Positions 7,648 through 13,777 of a stretch of 19,250 nucleotides of DNA are shown here, in pieces. The translations under genes and the position numbers were made by a program. This stretch comes from Methylopumilus sp036745495 (lineage in GTDB: Bacteria; Pseudomonadota; Gammaproteobacteria; Burkholderiales; Methylophilaceae). Within the stretch, counting starts at the first letter, position 1; every line of letters begins with the position of its first letter. Under the pieces are notes generated by a model. The model worked only from the letters and a program-made list of their open reading frames with translations. It had not been told where the DNA came from and ran no database searches. The stretch is taken from the NCBI GenBank assembly GCA_036745495.1, contig DAIOGA010000015.1, positions 1-19,250 of the forward strand. Direction: 5' to 3'.

Positions 7648-9557
7648 GCTGCTTTTTCTGGGCGTTTTGCAGCCATCTTTTTAGGTTTATTTTTACGTTT
7701 AATAAACACTAAAAGTAACGATATGGTCGCAGGTGTAATACCAGAGATGCGTGAAGCTTGTCCTAAATTTTCAGGCTTATGCAGATTTAATTTTTGTTGT
7801 GCCTCAACACTTAAGCCATGTACTTCTTTGTAATCAAGATCGATGGGCAATGGGATATCTAATTGATCTCGACTCCGGTCCACTTCTTCTTGTTGTCTTA
7901 CAATGTAACCTTTATATTTTGCTGAAATCTCAACTTGTTCTCTGACTGCAGGATCAATCAAACTTGCATCTTCTTGCATAAGTTCTTTAACACCTTCAAA
8001 GCTAACTTCAGGGCGTCTTAATAAATCAAATAAGTTATATTCGTGATCGATCGCTTTTCCAATAATCGCTTCTTGTTTTTCAATCGAAATATCTTGAGGT
8101 CTTACAAAGAATTTTTTTAATCGCGCTTCTTCTGATTGAATGGTTTCTTGTTTTTGATTAAACATTGTCCAGCGATCATCATCCACCAATCCTAAATTGC
8201 GACCTATTTCTGTAAGCCTTAAATCAGCGTTATCTTCTCTTAACATCAATCGGTATTCGGCTCGGCTTGTAAACATTCTGTAAGGCTCAGAAACTCCACG
8301 CGTAATCAAGTCATCTACTAAAACACCCAAGTAAGCTTCATCGCGCTTAGGGCACCATGATTCTTTATCTTGTGTCATTAAGGCAGCATTTGTGCCAGCC
8401 AATAATCCTTGAGCTGCAGCCTCTTCATAACCAGTAGTGCCATTAATTTGTCCTGCAAAAAATAGGCCTTGAATAGATTTGGTTTCTAAACTGGACTTCA
8501 AATTACGTGGATCAAAGTAATCATATTCAATGGCATAACCTGGTCTCAAGATGTGTGCATTCTCTAACCCATTGATTGAACGGACTAATTTGTACTGGAT
8601 GTCAAAAGGTAGGCTTGTAGAAATACCATTTGGATAAATTTCATTGGTATTTAAACCTTCTGGTTCTAAAAAAATCTGATGAGAATCTTTATCTGCGAAT
8701 CGATGAATTTTATCTTCCACCGATGGGCAATAGCGAGGACCTACCCCCTCAATCACGCCGGTATACATCGGGGATCGGTCTAAACCACTTCGAATAATGT
8801 CATGGGTCGATTCATTGGTATGTGTAATCCAACACGATACTTGTTGTGGATGTGTTGTTTTTTTGCCATAAAAAGAAAAATAAGGTGTTGGAGTATCGCC
8901 GGGCTGTTCTTGCATCACAGCATAATTAATCGTGCGCCCATCAATTCTTGGTGGTGTTCCCGTTTTAAGTCGGCCGACAGGTAAACCGATTTCCCTTAAA
9001 CGATGTGCTAAAGAAATAGAAGGTGGGTCCCCTGCACGACCTGCTTGATAATTCTTTAAGCCCACATGCACAAGCCCACCTAAAAATGTGCCGGCAGTTA
9101 AAACAACGGTTTTAGATTTAAATTGAATGCCAATTTGTGTCACTACACCTGCGACACGATCTTTATCTAAAAGAATATCGTCAACCGCTTGTTGGAAAAG
9201 CCAAAGATTGGGTTGATTTTCAAGGCGGTGTCGAATTGCAGCTTTATATAAAATACGATCCGCTTGAGCGCGGGTAGCTCTGACGGCTGGGCCTTTACTA
9301 CTATTTAAGATACGAAATTGAATGCCGGCTTCATCGGTTGCAACACCCATGGCGCCGCCTAATGCATCAATTTCTTTAACTAAATGGCCTTTACCAATGC
9401 CTCCAATGGATGGATTGCACGACATTTGGCCTAAAGTTTCAATGTTATGGGTTAAAAGAAGAGTCTTTTGTCCCATGCGTGCCGAAGCCAAGGCTGCCTC
9501 TGTACCAGCATGCCCTCCGCCCACCACAATCACATCGAAATTATTAGGAAATTCCAT
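7644..9557 (-). CDS. mnmG: tRNA wobble-uridine modification FAD protein MnmG (GidA)
   Basis: With MnmE it installs the carboxymethylaminomethyl group at C5 of U34 in certain tRNAs, using FAD, NADH and a folate donor. It has 637 residues (E. coli 629). The FAD-binding motif GGGHAG is at 13-18. Conserved cysteines occur at Cys47 (GQMSCNPSIGGIGKG) and Cys277 (GPRYCPSVED), the same numbers as in E. coli. The C-terminal MnmE-contact domain includes LDYKEVHGLS and QASRISGITPATISLLLVF. The ATG at 9557 has no strong ribosome-binding site. It ends in a short basic tail (IKRKNKPKKMAAKRPEKAA). First gene after the parS spacer. Confidence 0.98.
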   Translation of the reverse strand: MEFPNNFDVIVVGGGHAGTEAALASARMGQKTLLLTHNIETLGQMSCNPSIGGIGKGHLVKEIDALGGAMGVATDEAGIQFRILNSSKGPAVRATRAQADRILYKAAIRHRLENQPNLWLFQQAVDDILLDKDRVAGVVTQIGIQFKSKTVVLTAGTFLGGLVHVGLKNYQAGRAGDPPSISLAHRLREIGLPVGRLKTGTPPRIDGRTINYAVMQEQPGDTPTPYFSFYGKKTTHPQQVSCWITHTNESTHDIIRSGLDRSPMYTGVIEGVGPRYCPSVEDKIHRFADKDSHQIFLEPEGLNTNEIYPNGISTSLPFDIQYKLVRSINGLENAHILRPGYAIEYDYFDPRNLKSSLETKSIQGLFFAGQINGTTGYEEAAAQGLLAGTNAALMTQDKESWCPKRDEAYLGVLVDDLITRGVSEPYRMFTSRAEYRLMLREDNADLRLTEIGRNLGLVDDDRWTMFNQKQETIQSEEARLKKFFVRPQDISIEKQEAIIGKAIDHEYNLFDLLRRPEVSFEGVKELMQEDASLIDPAVREQVEISAKYKGYIVRQQEEVDRSRDQLDIPLPIDLDYKEVHGLSVEAQQKLNLHKPENLGQASRISGITPATISLLLVFIKRKNKPKKMAAKRPEKAA

Positions 9558-9584
9558 GGTTTTACGTCTGTAAGAAAAGGTGTA

Positions 9585-9590
9585 ATTTTA
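9585..9590 (-). promoter_or_regulatory. Possible -10 element of the mnmG-rsmG-parA-parB operon
   Basis: TAAAAT on the minus strand, five of six to the consensus, about 28 bp before the mnmG ATG. The hexamer 17 bp upstream (TAGTGA) is a poor -35, so this is tentative. The spacer must hold the promoter if the operon is not simply read through from mnmE. parS site 1 lies about 34 bp upstream of this element. Confidence 0.35.
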
Positions 9591-9623
9591 CTTTAATCTA
9601 GTCAGAATCACTATGAAAACCAT

Positions 9624-9639
9624 TGTTTCACGTGAAACA
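9624..9639. other. parS site 1 (ParB-binding palindrome)
   Basis: TGTTTCACGTGAAACA is a perfect 16-bp palindrome and an exact match to the classical bacterial parS consensus. It lies in the mnmE-mnmG spacer, about 5.7 kb from the dnaA-dnaN origin and 2.6 kb upstream of parA, within the usual origin-proximal zone. Confidence 0.97.
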
Positions 9640-9658
9640 TTTATTTAAAAAGATGAGG

Positions 9659-9679
9659 AAAAAGGTTCCACGTGGAACC
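9659..9679 (-). terminator. Possible intrinsic terminator of mnmE built from parS site 2
   Basis: In the mnmE transcript, parS site 2 can fold as GGTTCC-ACGT-GGAACC (6-bp stem, 4-nt loop) and is followed at once by TTTTTCC. It begins 6 bases after the mnmE stop codon. The stem is short, so efficiency is uncertain. Confidence 0.45.
9664..9679. other. parS site 2 (variant palindrome)
   Basis: GGTTCCACGTGGAACC is a perfect 16-bp palindrome with the CACGTG core. It differs from site 1 by paired symmetrical changes (T to C inside, T to G at the edge). GTTCCACGTGGAAC-type parS sites are known, for example in Pseudomonas. Its centre is exactly 40 bp from that of site 1, near four helical turns, and it ends 6 bp short of the mnmE stop codon. 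Confidence 0.93.
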
Positions 9680-9685
9680 AAAGAA

Positions 9686-11044
9686 TTACTTGCCAATACA
9701 AAAACGACTAAAAATTTCACCTAGAAGATCGTCTGGGGTAAATTCGCCCGTAATGGAAGCTAATGAAGTTTGTGCTTGTCTGAGTTCTTCGGCTACTAAT
9801 TCAGGTGACTGAAGCTGATGAACCGATTCATTCAAATGTTTTGAAACCATATCAAGCGCATCTAAATGTCGCTGTCTCGCCATAAAAATTCCTTGATTTC
9901 CGTCTTTACTAAATTCAACGCCGGCCATTTTTAATAAAATCGTTTTAAGCTGGGCCAAACCCTCTCCATTTTTTGCTGAAATAAAAAGATGATGCTCACC
10001 ATCAATCATTTCGGATGAAGCTTTTTTGGATAACAAATCAATTTTATTGTGAACCCATATCTTAAAAACGTCTTTTGGAATGCGATTTAGAATGATTTTC
10101 TCGTAATCGGTAATATCCTTACCAGCATCCACTAAAAATAATGCGATATTGGCCTTTTCTATCGAAATCCATGTTTTTTCGATGCCCATTTTTTCAATTT
10201 CATCATTTGTATCTCTTAATCCGGCGGTATCAATCACATGAATCGGAATACCGTCGATTTGAATTTCACTTTTAATGGGGTCGCGGGTTGTGCCAGGAAT
10301 AGAGGTCACGATCGCTTGATCATTGCCAGATAATTGATTAAGTAAACTCGACTTACCGACATTGGGCTGGCCTACCAATACAACAGTCAAACCTTCGCGC
10401 AATAAGTGTCCTTGTTTGGCAGATGAAGTGACTTCATCCATGCGTAACTTTAGACTTAAAAGCTTTTCTTTAACTTTGCCGGTCGTAATAAAGTCGATTT
10501 CTTCTTCGGGAAAATCTAGGCAAGCTTCGATATACATACGTAAATCGATGAGTTCTTTTAATAAGTCATTGATTTTATTGGAAAAATAACCACTTAATGA
10601 GAGTATAGCACTTTTCGCAGCCTCGGAAGTTGAAGCATTGATTAAATCTGCGACCGCTTCGGCCTGAGCCAAATCAATTTTGTCATTAAGATAAGCGCGC
10701 TCGGTAAATTCTCCTGGCTTTGCAAGTCTCGCTCCACATTCAATGCAACGCGCCAATAAAAGCTGCATGACAGCAATACCGCCATGGCCTTGAAGCTCTA
10801 AAACATCTTCACCGGTATATGAGTGGGGGGATTTAAAAAAAAGCGCAATGCCGCGATCAATCACTTGACCTTTCACATCTAAAAAAGGGAGATATGACGC
10901 TAAACGATTTTCAGGACAACCGCCTAAGAGATGTTTCGCAACATCACTTGCTTTCGGGCCTGAGATTCTCACGACCCCAATGCCGCCAGCACCCGAGGGT
11001 GTTGCAATGGCGGCAATGGTATCTAAATTATTTGCGAGCTGCAT
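9686..11044 (-). CDS. mnmE: tRNA wobble-uridine modification GTPase MnmE (TrmE)
   Basis: GTPase partner of MnmG in the 5-carboxymethylaminomethyl modification of tRNA U34. It has 452 residues. An N-terminal tetrahydrofolate-binding domain (DTIAAIATPSGAGGIGVVRI) is followed by helices with an inserted G domain: G1 GQPNVGKS 225-232, G2 GTTRD 251-255, G3 DTAG 272-275, G4 NKID 333-336. The C-terminus is the family's FCIGK, with conserved Cys449. Its ATG lies inside the end of yidC (17-bp overlap). It and mnmG flank the parS pair. Confidence 0.98.
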   Translation of the reverse strand: MQLANNLDTIAAIATPSGAGGIGVVRISGPKASDVAKHLLGGCPENRLASYLPFLDVKGQVIDRGIALFFKSPHSYTGEDVLELQGHGGIAVMQLLLARCIECGARLAKPGEFTERAYLNDKIDLAQAEAVADLINASTSEAAKSAILSLSGYFSNKINDLLKELIDLRMYIEACLDFPEEEIDFITTGKVKEKLLSLKLRMDEVTSSAKQGHLLREGLTVVLVGQPNVGKSSLLNQLSGNDQAIVTSIPGTTRDPIKSEIQIDGIPIHVIDTAGLRDTNDEIEKMGIEKTWISIEKANIALFLVDAGKDITDYEKIILNRIPKDVFKIWVHNKIDLLSKKASSEMIDGEHHLFISAKNGEGLAQLKTILLKMAGVEFSKDGNQGIFMARQRHLDALDMVSKHLNESVHQLQSPELVAEELRQAQTSLASITGEFTPDDLLGEIFSRFCIGK

Positions 11045-12814
11045 TGCCTTTCTTAGCTAATGCGGCTGCGTGAATGGATCGGTTAATCATCCATTGTTGA
11101 AGAATAGACAACACGTTATTAATCACCCAATAAAGCACTAAACCTGCAGGGAAGAAGAAGAAGAAGACACTGAATACAACTGGCATGATCATCATCAACT
11201 TTGCTTGCATCGGATCTGTAGGTGCTGGATTAAGTTTTGTTTGCACAATCATGCTGATGCCCATAATGATTGGCAATACATAAAAAGGATCTTTAACGGA
11301 AAGATCAGTAATCCATAATATGAAAGGTGCGTGTCTCAATTCAACTGCACCCATCAACACCCAATAGAGTGAAATGAAAACAGGGATCTGAATAAGAATA
11401 GGTAAACAGCCGCCCATCGGATTAATTTTTTCTGTGCGATAAAGCTCTAACATTGCTTGTTGAAATTTAACTTTGTCATCACCGAATTTTTCTTTCATGC
11501 TTTGTAAGCGCGGAGCAAGCTCACGAAGTTGCGCCATTGATTTATAACTTGCTGCAGAGAGCGGATAGAAAAGTATCTTAATTAATACAGTAAGAAGAAT
11601 AATGGCACCGCCCCAATTGTTCACTAATTTATGAATCCAATTGAGCACCATAAATAAAGGGGATGCAATAAAAGTTAACCAACCATAATCGACTGTATAA
11701 GTTAAACCTGGTGCTGCTTTTTCTAATTGCTCTTTAATTTGTGGGCCTGAATAAAGTTTAGTCGCAAATTCTTTTTTCTCACCAGATTGAATTGCGGGAA
11801 GTTGTGTTAAAACGCCTGANNNNNNNNNNNNNNNNNNNNNNNNNNNNNNNNNNNNNNNNNNNNNNNNNNNNNNNNNNNNNNNNNNNNNNNNNNNNNNNNN
11901 NNNNNNNNNNNNNNNNNNNCAAATTCTTTTTTCTCACCAGATTGAATTGCGGGAAGTTGTGTTAAAACGCCTGACGAATAAATATTATCTGCCACTTGTT
12001 TTGTATAAAATTCACGCTTTTGATTGCCAGATAAAATCCATGCGCTTGCAAAATAATGTTGCACAACACCTACCCAGCCATCAACTGAAATAAGTGACAA
12101 GTCATGTTTTTTCATGTCGCTAAATTTAACTTTTTTATATTTATCAGTATCTGTGAAATAAGCAGCGCCTGTAAATGTAGGCGTTACTTTGCTAGTTTGG
12201 GCTGAGCCATCATCATGCACAAGTTGGAAATAAGCAGATGGTGTAATCGCTGACTTGCCATGATTTGTAATTTCATAACGCACGCCTATTTGGTAGCTGC
12301 CACGATCGAAAGAAATAATTTTTGCAACTTCTACATCTTGATTTTTGTAATTTAATTTAACATCTAAATGATTTTGTCCATTCTCCAAAACATAATTTGT
12401 TTTATCCGAAGTGAATGTTGATTTATGTGTTGGCAAATCATTACCAATGAGTCCCGTTTGTGCAATATAAAGTAACGGTTTTTGTGCATCATCTAACAAC
12501 ACAAATTTATCTTGTGCATTATCAGCTAAATGATTGTTTAAAAGTAAGCGGCGAATATCACCACCTACGGTATCAATTTCAATTTGATATAAATCGGTCG
12601 CTACTTTAATGCGAGTGCCAGATTCTAATTTGAAATTAGAATCTGGAGATATTGTTTTGCTATCTGCCGTATTTAATTTTTGCGAAGATGGAATGCTCGC
12701 ATCTTGTTGTGTTGTAACTTCAGATACTGGAACATGTTTACGTTGCCATGAGTCCCATAATAAAAGAATTGAAAAAGAAAATACAACAAACAGTATTAAA
12801 CGCTTCGTATCCAT
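11028..12814 (-). CDS. yidC: Membrane protein insertase YidC (interrupted only by an assembly gap)
   Basis: Inner-membrane insertase working alone or with SecYEG. Read as given, the frame breaks at 100 Ns. Joining 11975 directly to 11819 (removing the Ns and one 55-bp copy) leaves 1632 nt, exactly 543 codons plus stop; E. coli YidC has 548. The joined protein runs SGEKKEFATKLYSGPQ, then on through TVDYGWLTFIASPL, all family-typical. It has an N-terminal membrane anchor (about 6-21), a linker, a periplasmic domain, then the insertase core with YPLSAASYKSM, INPMGGCLPILIQIPVF and FFFPAGLVLYWVINN. The groove charge is Lys (VLIKILFYPL) where E. coli has Arg366, which I recall as usual in betaproteobacteria. 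A 29-bp palindrome codes for part of the linker. Confidence 0.95.
11765..11819. repeat. 55-bp direct duplication, copy 1 (assembly overlap)
   Basis: Base-for-base identical to 11920-11974 on the other side of the N run. It is coding sequence of yidC present once in the real gene; the second copy comes from joining two contigs that overlap by 55 nt. Confidence 0.97.
11820..11919. other. Assembly gap of exactly 100 N inside yidC
   Basis: A round-number run of Ns placed between two copies of the same 55 bp. It does not represent missing sequence: deleting it with one copy restores a complete yidC frame. Confidence 0.97.
11920..11974. repeat. 55-bp direct duplication, copy 2 (assembly overlap)
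   Basis: Exact copy of 11765-11819; see the yidC entry for how collapse of the two restores the gene. Confidence 0.97.
12618..12646. repeat. 29-bp perfect palindrome inside yidC
   Basis: Arms CCAGATTCTAATTT and AAATTAGAATCTGG, 14 bp each, with a single central base. It encodes PDSNFKLESG in the linker between the YidC N-terminal membrane anchor and its periplasmic domain. In mRNA it would form a stem of about 13 bp with a tiny loop. Confidence 0.9.
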
Positions 12815-12833
12815 AAATTATAAAATTCCAAAA

Positions 12834-13043
12834 TTAAATAACAGGGTCATGACCACCTTTACACCAAGGATGACATTTACCTATTCGTTTCATTGATAAA
12901 AAAATACCTTGTATTACGCCTTTTTTTTGTATCGCCTCTATAGTGTATTGCGAACAGGTCGGGGTGAATCGACATTGCTGACCAAAAAAGGGGCTTAATA
13001 ATAATTGATAACATTTAACAAATAATATTGCGATTGATTTCAT
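12834..13043 (-). CDS. yidD: Membrane protein insertion efficiency factor YidD
   Basis: Small membrane-associated protein that aids YidC-dependent insertion. It has 69 residues. An amphipathic or hydrophobic N-terminal helix (IAILFVKCYQLLLSPFF) is followed by the family core CRFTPTCSQY (Cys24, Cys30) and CHPWCKGGHDPV (Cys57, Cys61). It overlaps the rnpA stop by 4 bp, and yidC begins 19 bp downstream; rnpA-yidD-yidC is the standard order. It is shorter than E. coli YidD because the C-terminal tail is missing, as in many homologues. Confidence 0.96.
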   Translation of the reverse strand: MKSIAILFVKCYQLLLSPFFGQQCRFTPTCSQYTIEAIQKKGVIQGIFLSMKRIGKCHPWCKGGHDPVI

Positions 13044-13372
13044 TTTTTCAATCTTGCAATCATTTGATCCACTTCTGTTTCAATCTCAACAAAATCGCTA
13101 CGGTAAAACGATTTTTGAATGCGTATCACTATATCAAAATTTAAGAGCTGTTCTTGTTTTTTTCTCATTAATTCACGCAAGACACGCCTCATGTAATTGC
13201 GCTTCACAGCCAATTTTTGTGTTTTTTTACCCACAACCATGCCTAAACGAAATAAAGACAAAGTATTGGGCTGATAGTGAAAACTTAAGTGCTGAGAGGA
13301 AAGTCGCTTACGGAAATTAAAAACGGATGAAAATTCATCCGTTTTTGTAAGTTTGGTTAATTTAGTTTGCAA
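13040..13372 (-). CDS. rnpA: Ribonuclease P protein component
   Basis: Protein cofactor of RNase P, which matures tRNA 5' ends with the catalytic RNA. It has 110 residues. It shows the family's basic signature, here AVKRNYMRRVLREL at about 55-68, preceded by GMVVGKKTQKL. No ATG occurs before codon 45, which would cut into the fold, so a non-ATG start is required. TTG at 13372 is the best candidate; an upstream in-frame ATT (13384) is a weaker one. No Shine-Dalgarno is visible. It lies 27 bp after rpmH. Codons about 9-18 contain a terminator-like inverted repeat that may reduce rnpA transcription relative to rpmH. Confidence 0.93.
   Translation of the reverse strand: MQTKLTKLTKTDEFSSVFNFRKRLSSQHLSFHYQPNTLSLFRLGMVVGKKTQKLAVKRNYMRRVLRELMRKKQEQLLNFDIVIRIQKSFYRSDFVEIETEVDQMIARLKK
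13319..13346 (-). terminator. Terminator-like inverted repeat in the 5' end of rnpA
   Basis: Perfect 13-bp arms AAAAACGGATGAA / TTCATCCGTTTTT around two central bases. In the rnpA-sense RNA it reads A-tract, CGGATG stem, short loop, CATCCG, then UUUUUAAUUU, the layout of an intrinsic terminator. It starts about 26 bases into rnpA. It is symmetrical, so it looks the same on the other strand. Its activity as an attenuator is inferred. Confidence 0.6.
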
Positions 13373-13399
13373 ATTATGGAGAATTTGCCAGATAGGTCT

Positions 13400-13534
13400 T
13401 TATAGACCGATACGAGCACGGCCTTTAGCACGGCGAGCTGATAATACAGCGCGTCCTGCACGAGTCTTCATGCGTACTAAAAAACCATGCGTGCGAGCAC
13501 GTTTTACTTTTGATGGTTGATAGGTACGTTTCAT
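13400..13534 (-). CDS. rpmH: Large-subunit ribosomal protein L34
   Basis: Small, very basic 50S protein bL34. It has 44 residues, beginning MKRTYQPSKVKRARTHGFLV and ending RRAKGRARIGL, the complete family pattern with no deviation. The ATG at 13534 has GGAG seven bases upstream. It is the first gene of the rpmH-rnpA-yidD-yidC-mnmE series, divergent from dnaA as in most bacteria. A near-consensus promoter lies just upstream. A short inverted repeat (GGTCT / AGACC) spans its stop codon. Confidence 0.99.
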   Translation of the reverse strand: MKRTYQPSKVKRARTHGFLVRMKTRAGRAVLSARRAKGRARIGL

Positions 13535-13570
13535 TGTGTTTCTCCAGCTATAATTCGATAAGGATCGCGC

Positions 13571-13599
13571 AATTTACCGTACATACCGCTAAGTGTCAA
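13571..13599 (-). promoter_or_regulatory. Promoter of the rpmH operon
   Basis: TTGACA (13599-13594, full consensus) and TAAATT (13576-13571, four of six) are separated by exactly 17 bp on the minus strand. Transcription would start about 30 bp before the rpmH ATG. This is the best-matching sigma-70 type promoter I see in the window, as expected for a ribosomal-protein gene. Confidence 0.75.
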
Positions 13600-13630
13600 C
13601 GATTATTTGTTTAAGAAGTCTAAAAACGCC

Positions 13631-13639
13631 TGTGGATAA
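13631..13639 (-). promoter_or_regulatory. DnaA box in the dnaA upstream region
   Basis: TGTGGATAA, the exact complement of TTATCCACA. A single strong box upstream of dnaA is the usual arrangement for DnaA autoregulation, so that is its likely role here. Confidence 0.85.
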
Positions 13640-13689
13640 CTTTGATAGGTTAAGTTAAGATGACTTCCGTAAAGCAATCATTCCCAAAA

Positions 13690-13724
13690 GGCATTTTTAC
13701 ACCGCTCCGGTTCTCTAAAATGCC
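13690..13724 (+). repeat. Inverted repeat upstream of dnaA
   Basis: Perfect 8-bp arms GGCATTTT and AAAATGCC separated by 19 bases, ending 53 bp before the dnaA ATG. It could be an operator for a dimeric regulator or a leader hairpin. No factor can be named from the sequence. Confidence 0.4.
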
Positions 13725-13777
13725 AAATCAAGAAGAAATTGTAATTTTAATACTATATATATTGGATTTTGCCGTTA

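Larger units (their letters stand above)
13535..13777. promoter_or_regulatory. rpmH-dnaA divergent control region
   Basis: 243 bp without a gene. It holds the rpmH promoter and ribosome-binding site at the left, one perfect DnaA box (13631-13639) and an inverted repeat (13690-13697 / 13717-13724). An AT-rich stretch ending TACTATATATAT lies just before dnaA. I could not pick a convincing -35 for dnaA; TACTAT at 13751 is a possible -10. Confidence 0.7.

Noticed and set aside
11028..12814. Reading yidC as two genes or a pseudogene
   Set aside because: The break is 100 Ns between identical 55-bp copies; collapsing restores an intact 543-codon frame of normal length.
12609..12896. Plus-strand open frame with a PDSNLKLESG peptide resembling YidC's linker
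   Set aside because: It is the mirror translation of the 29-bp palindrome and has no coding support; it overlaps yidC and yidD antisense.
13395..13408. GGTCT / AGACC stem at the rpmH stop as a terminator
   Set aside because: Five-bp stem with no U-run; the stronger signal is the repeat inside rnpA.
13769..13777. TTG start for dnaA giving three extra residues
   Set aside because: Betaproteobacterial DnaA begins at MENFW; the ATG at 13778 gives that exactly.
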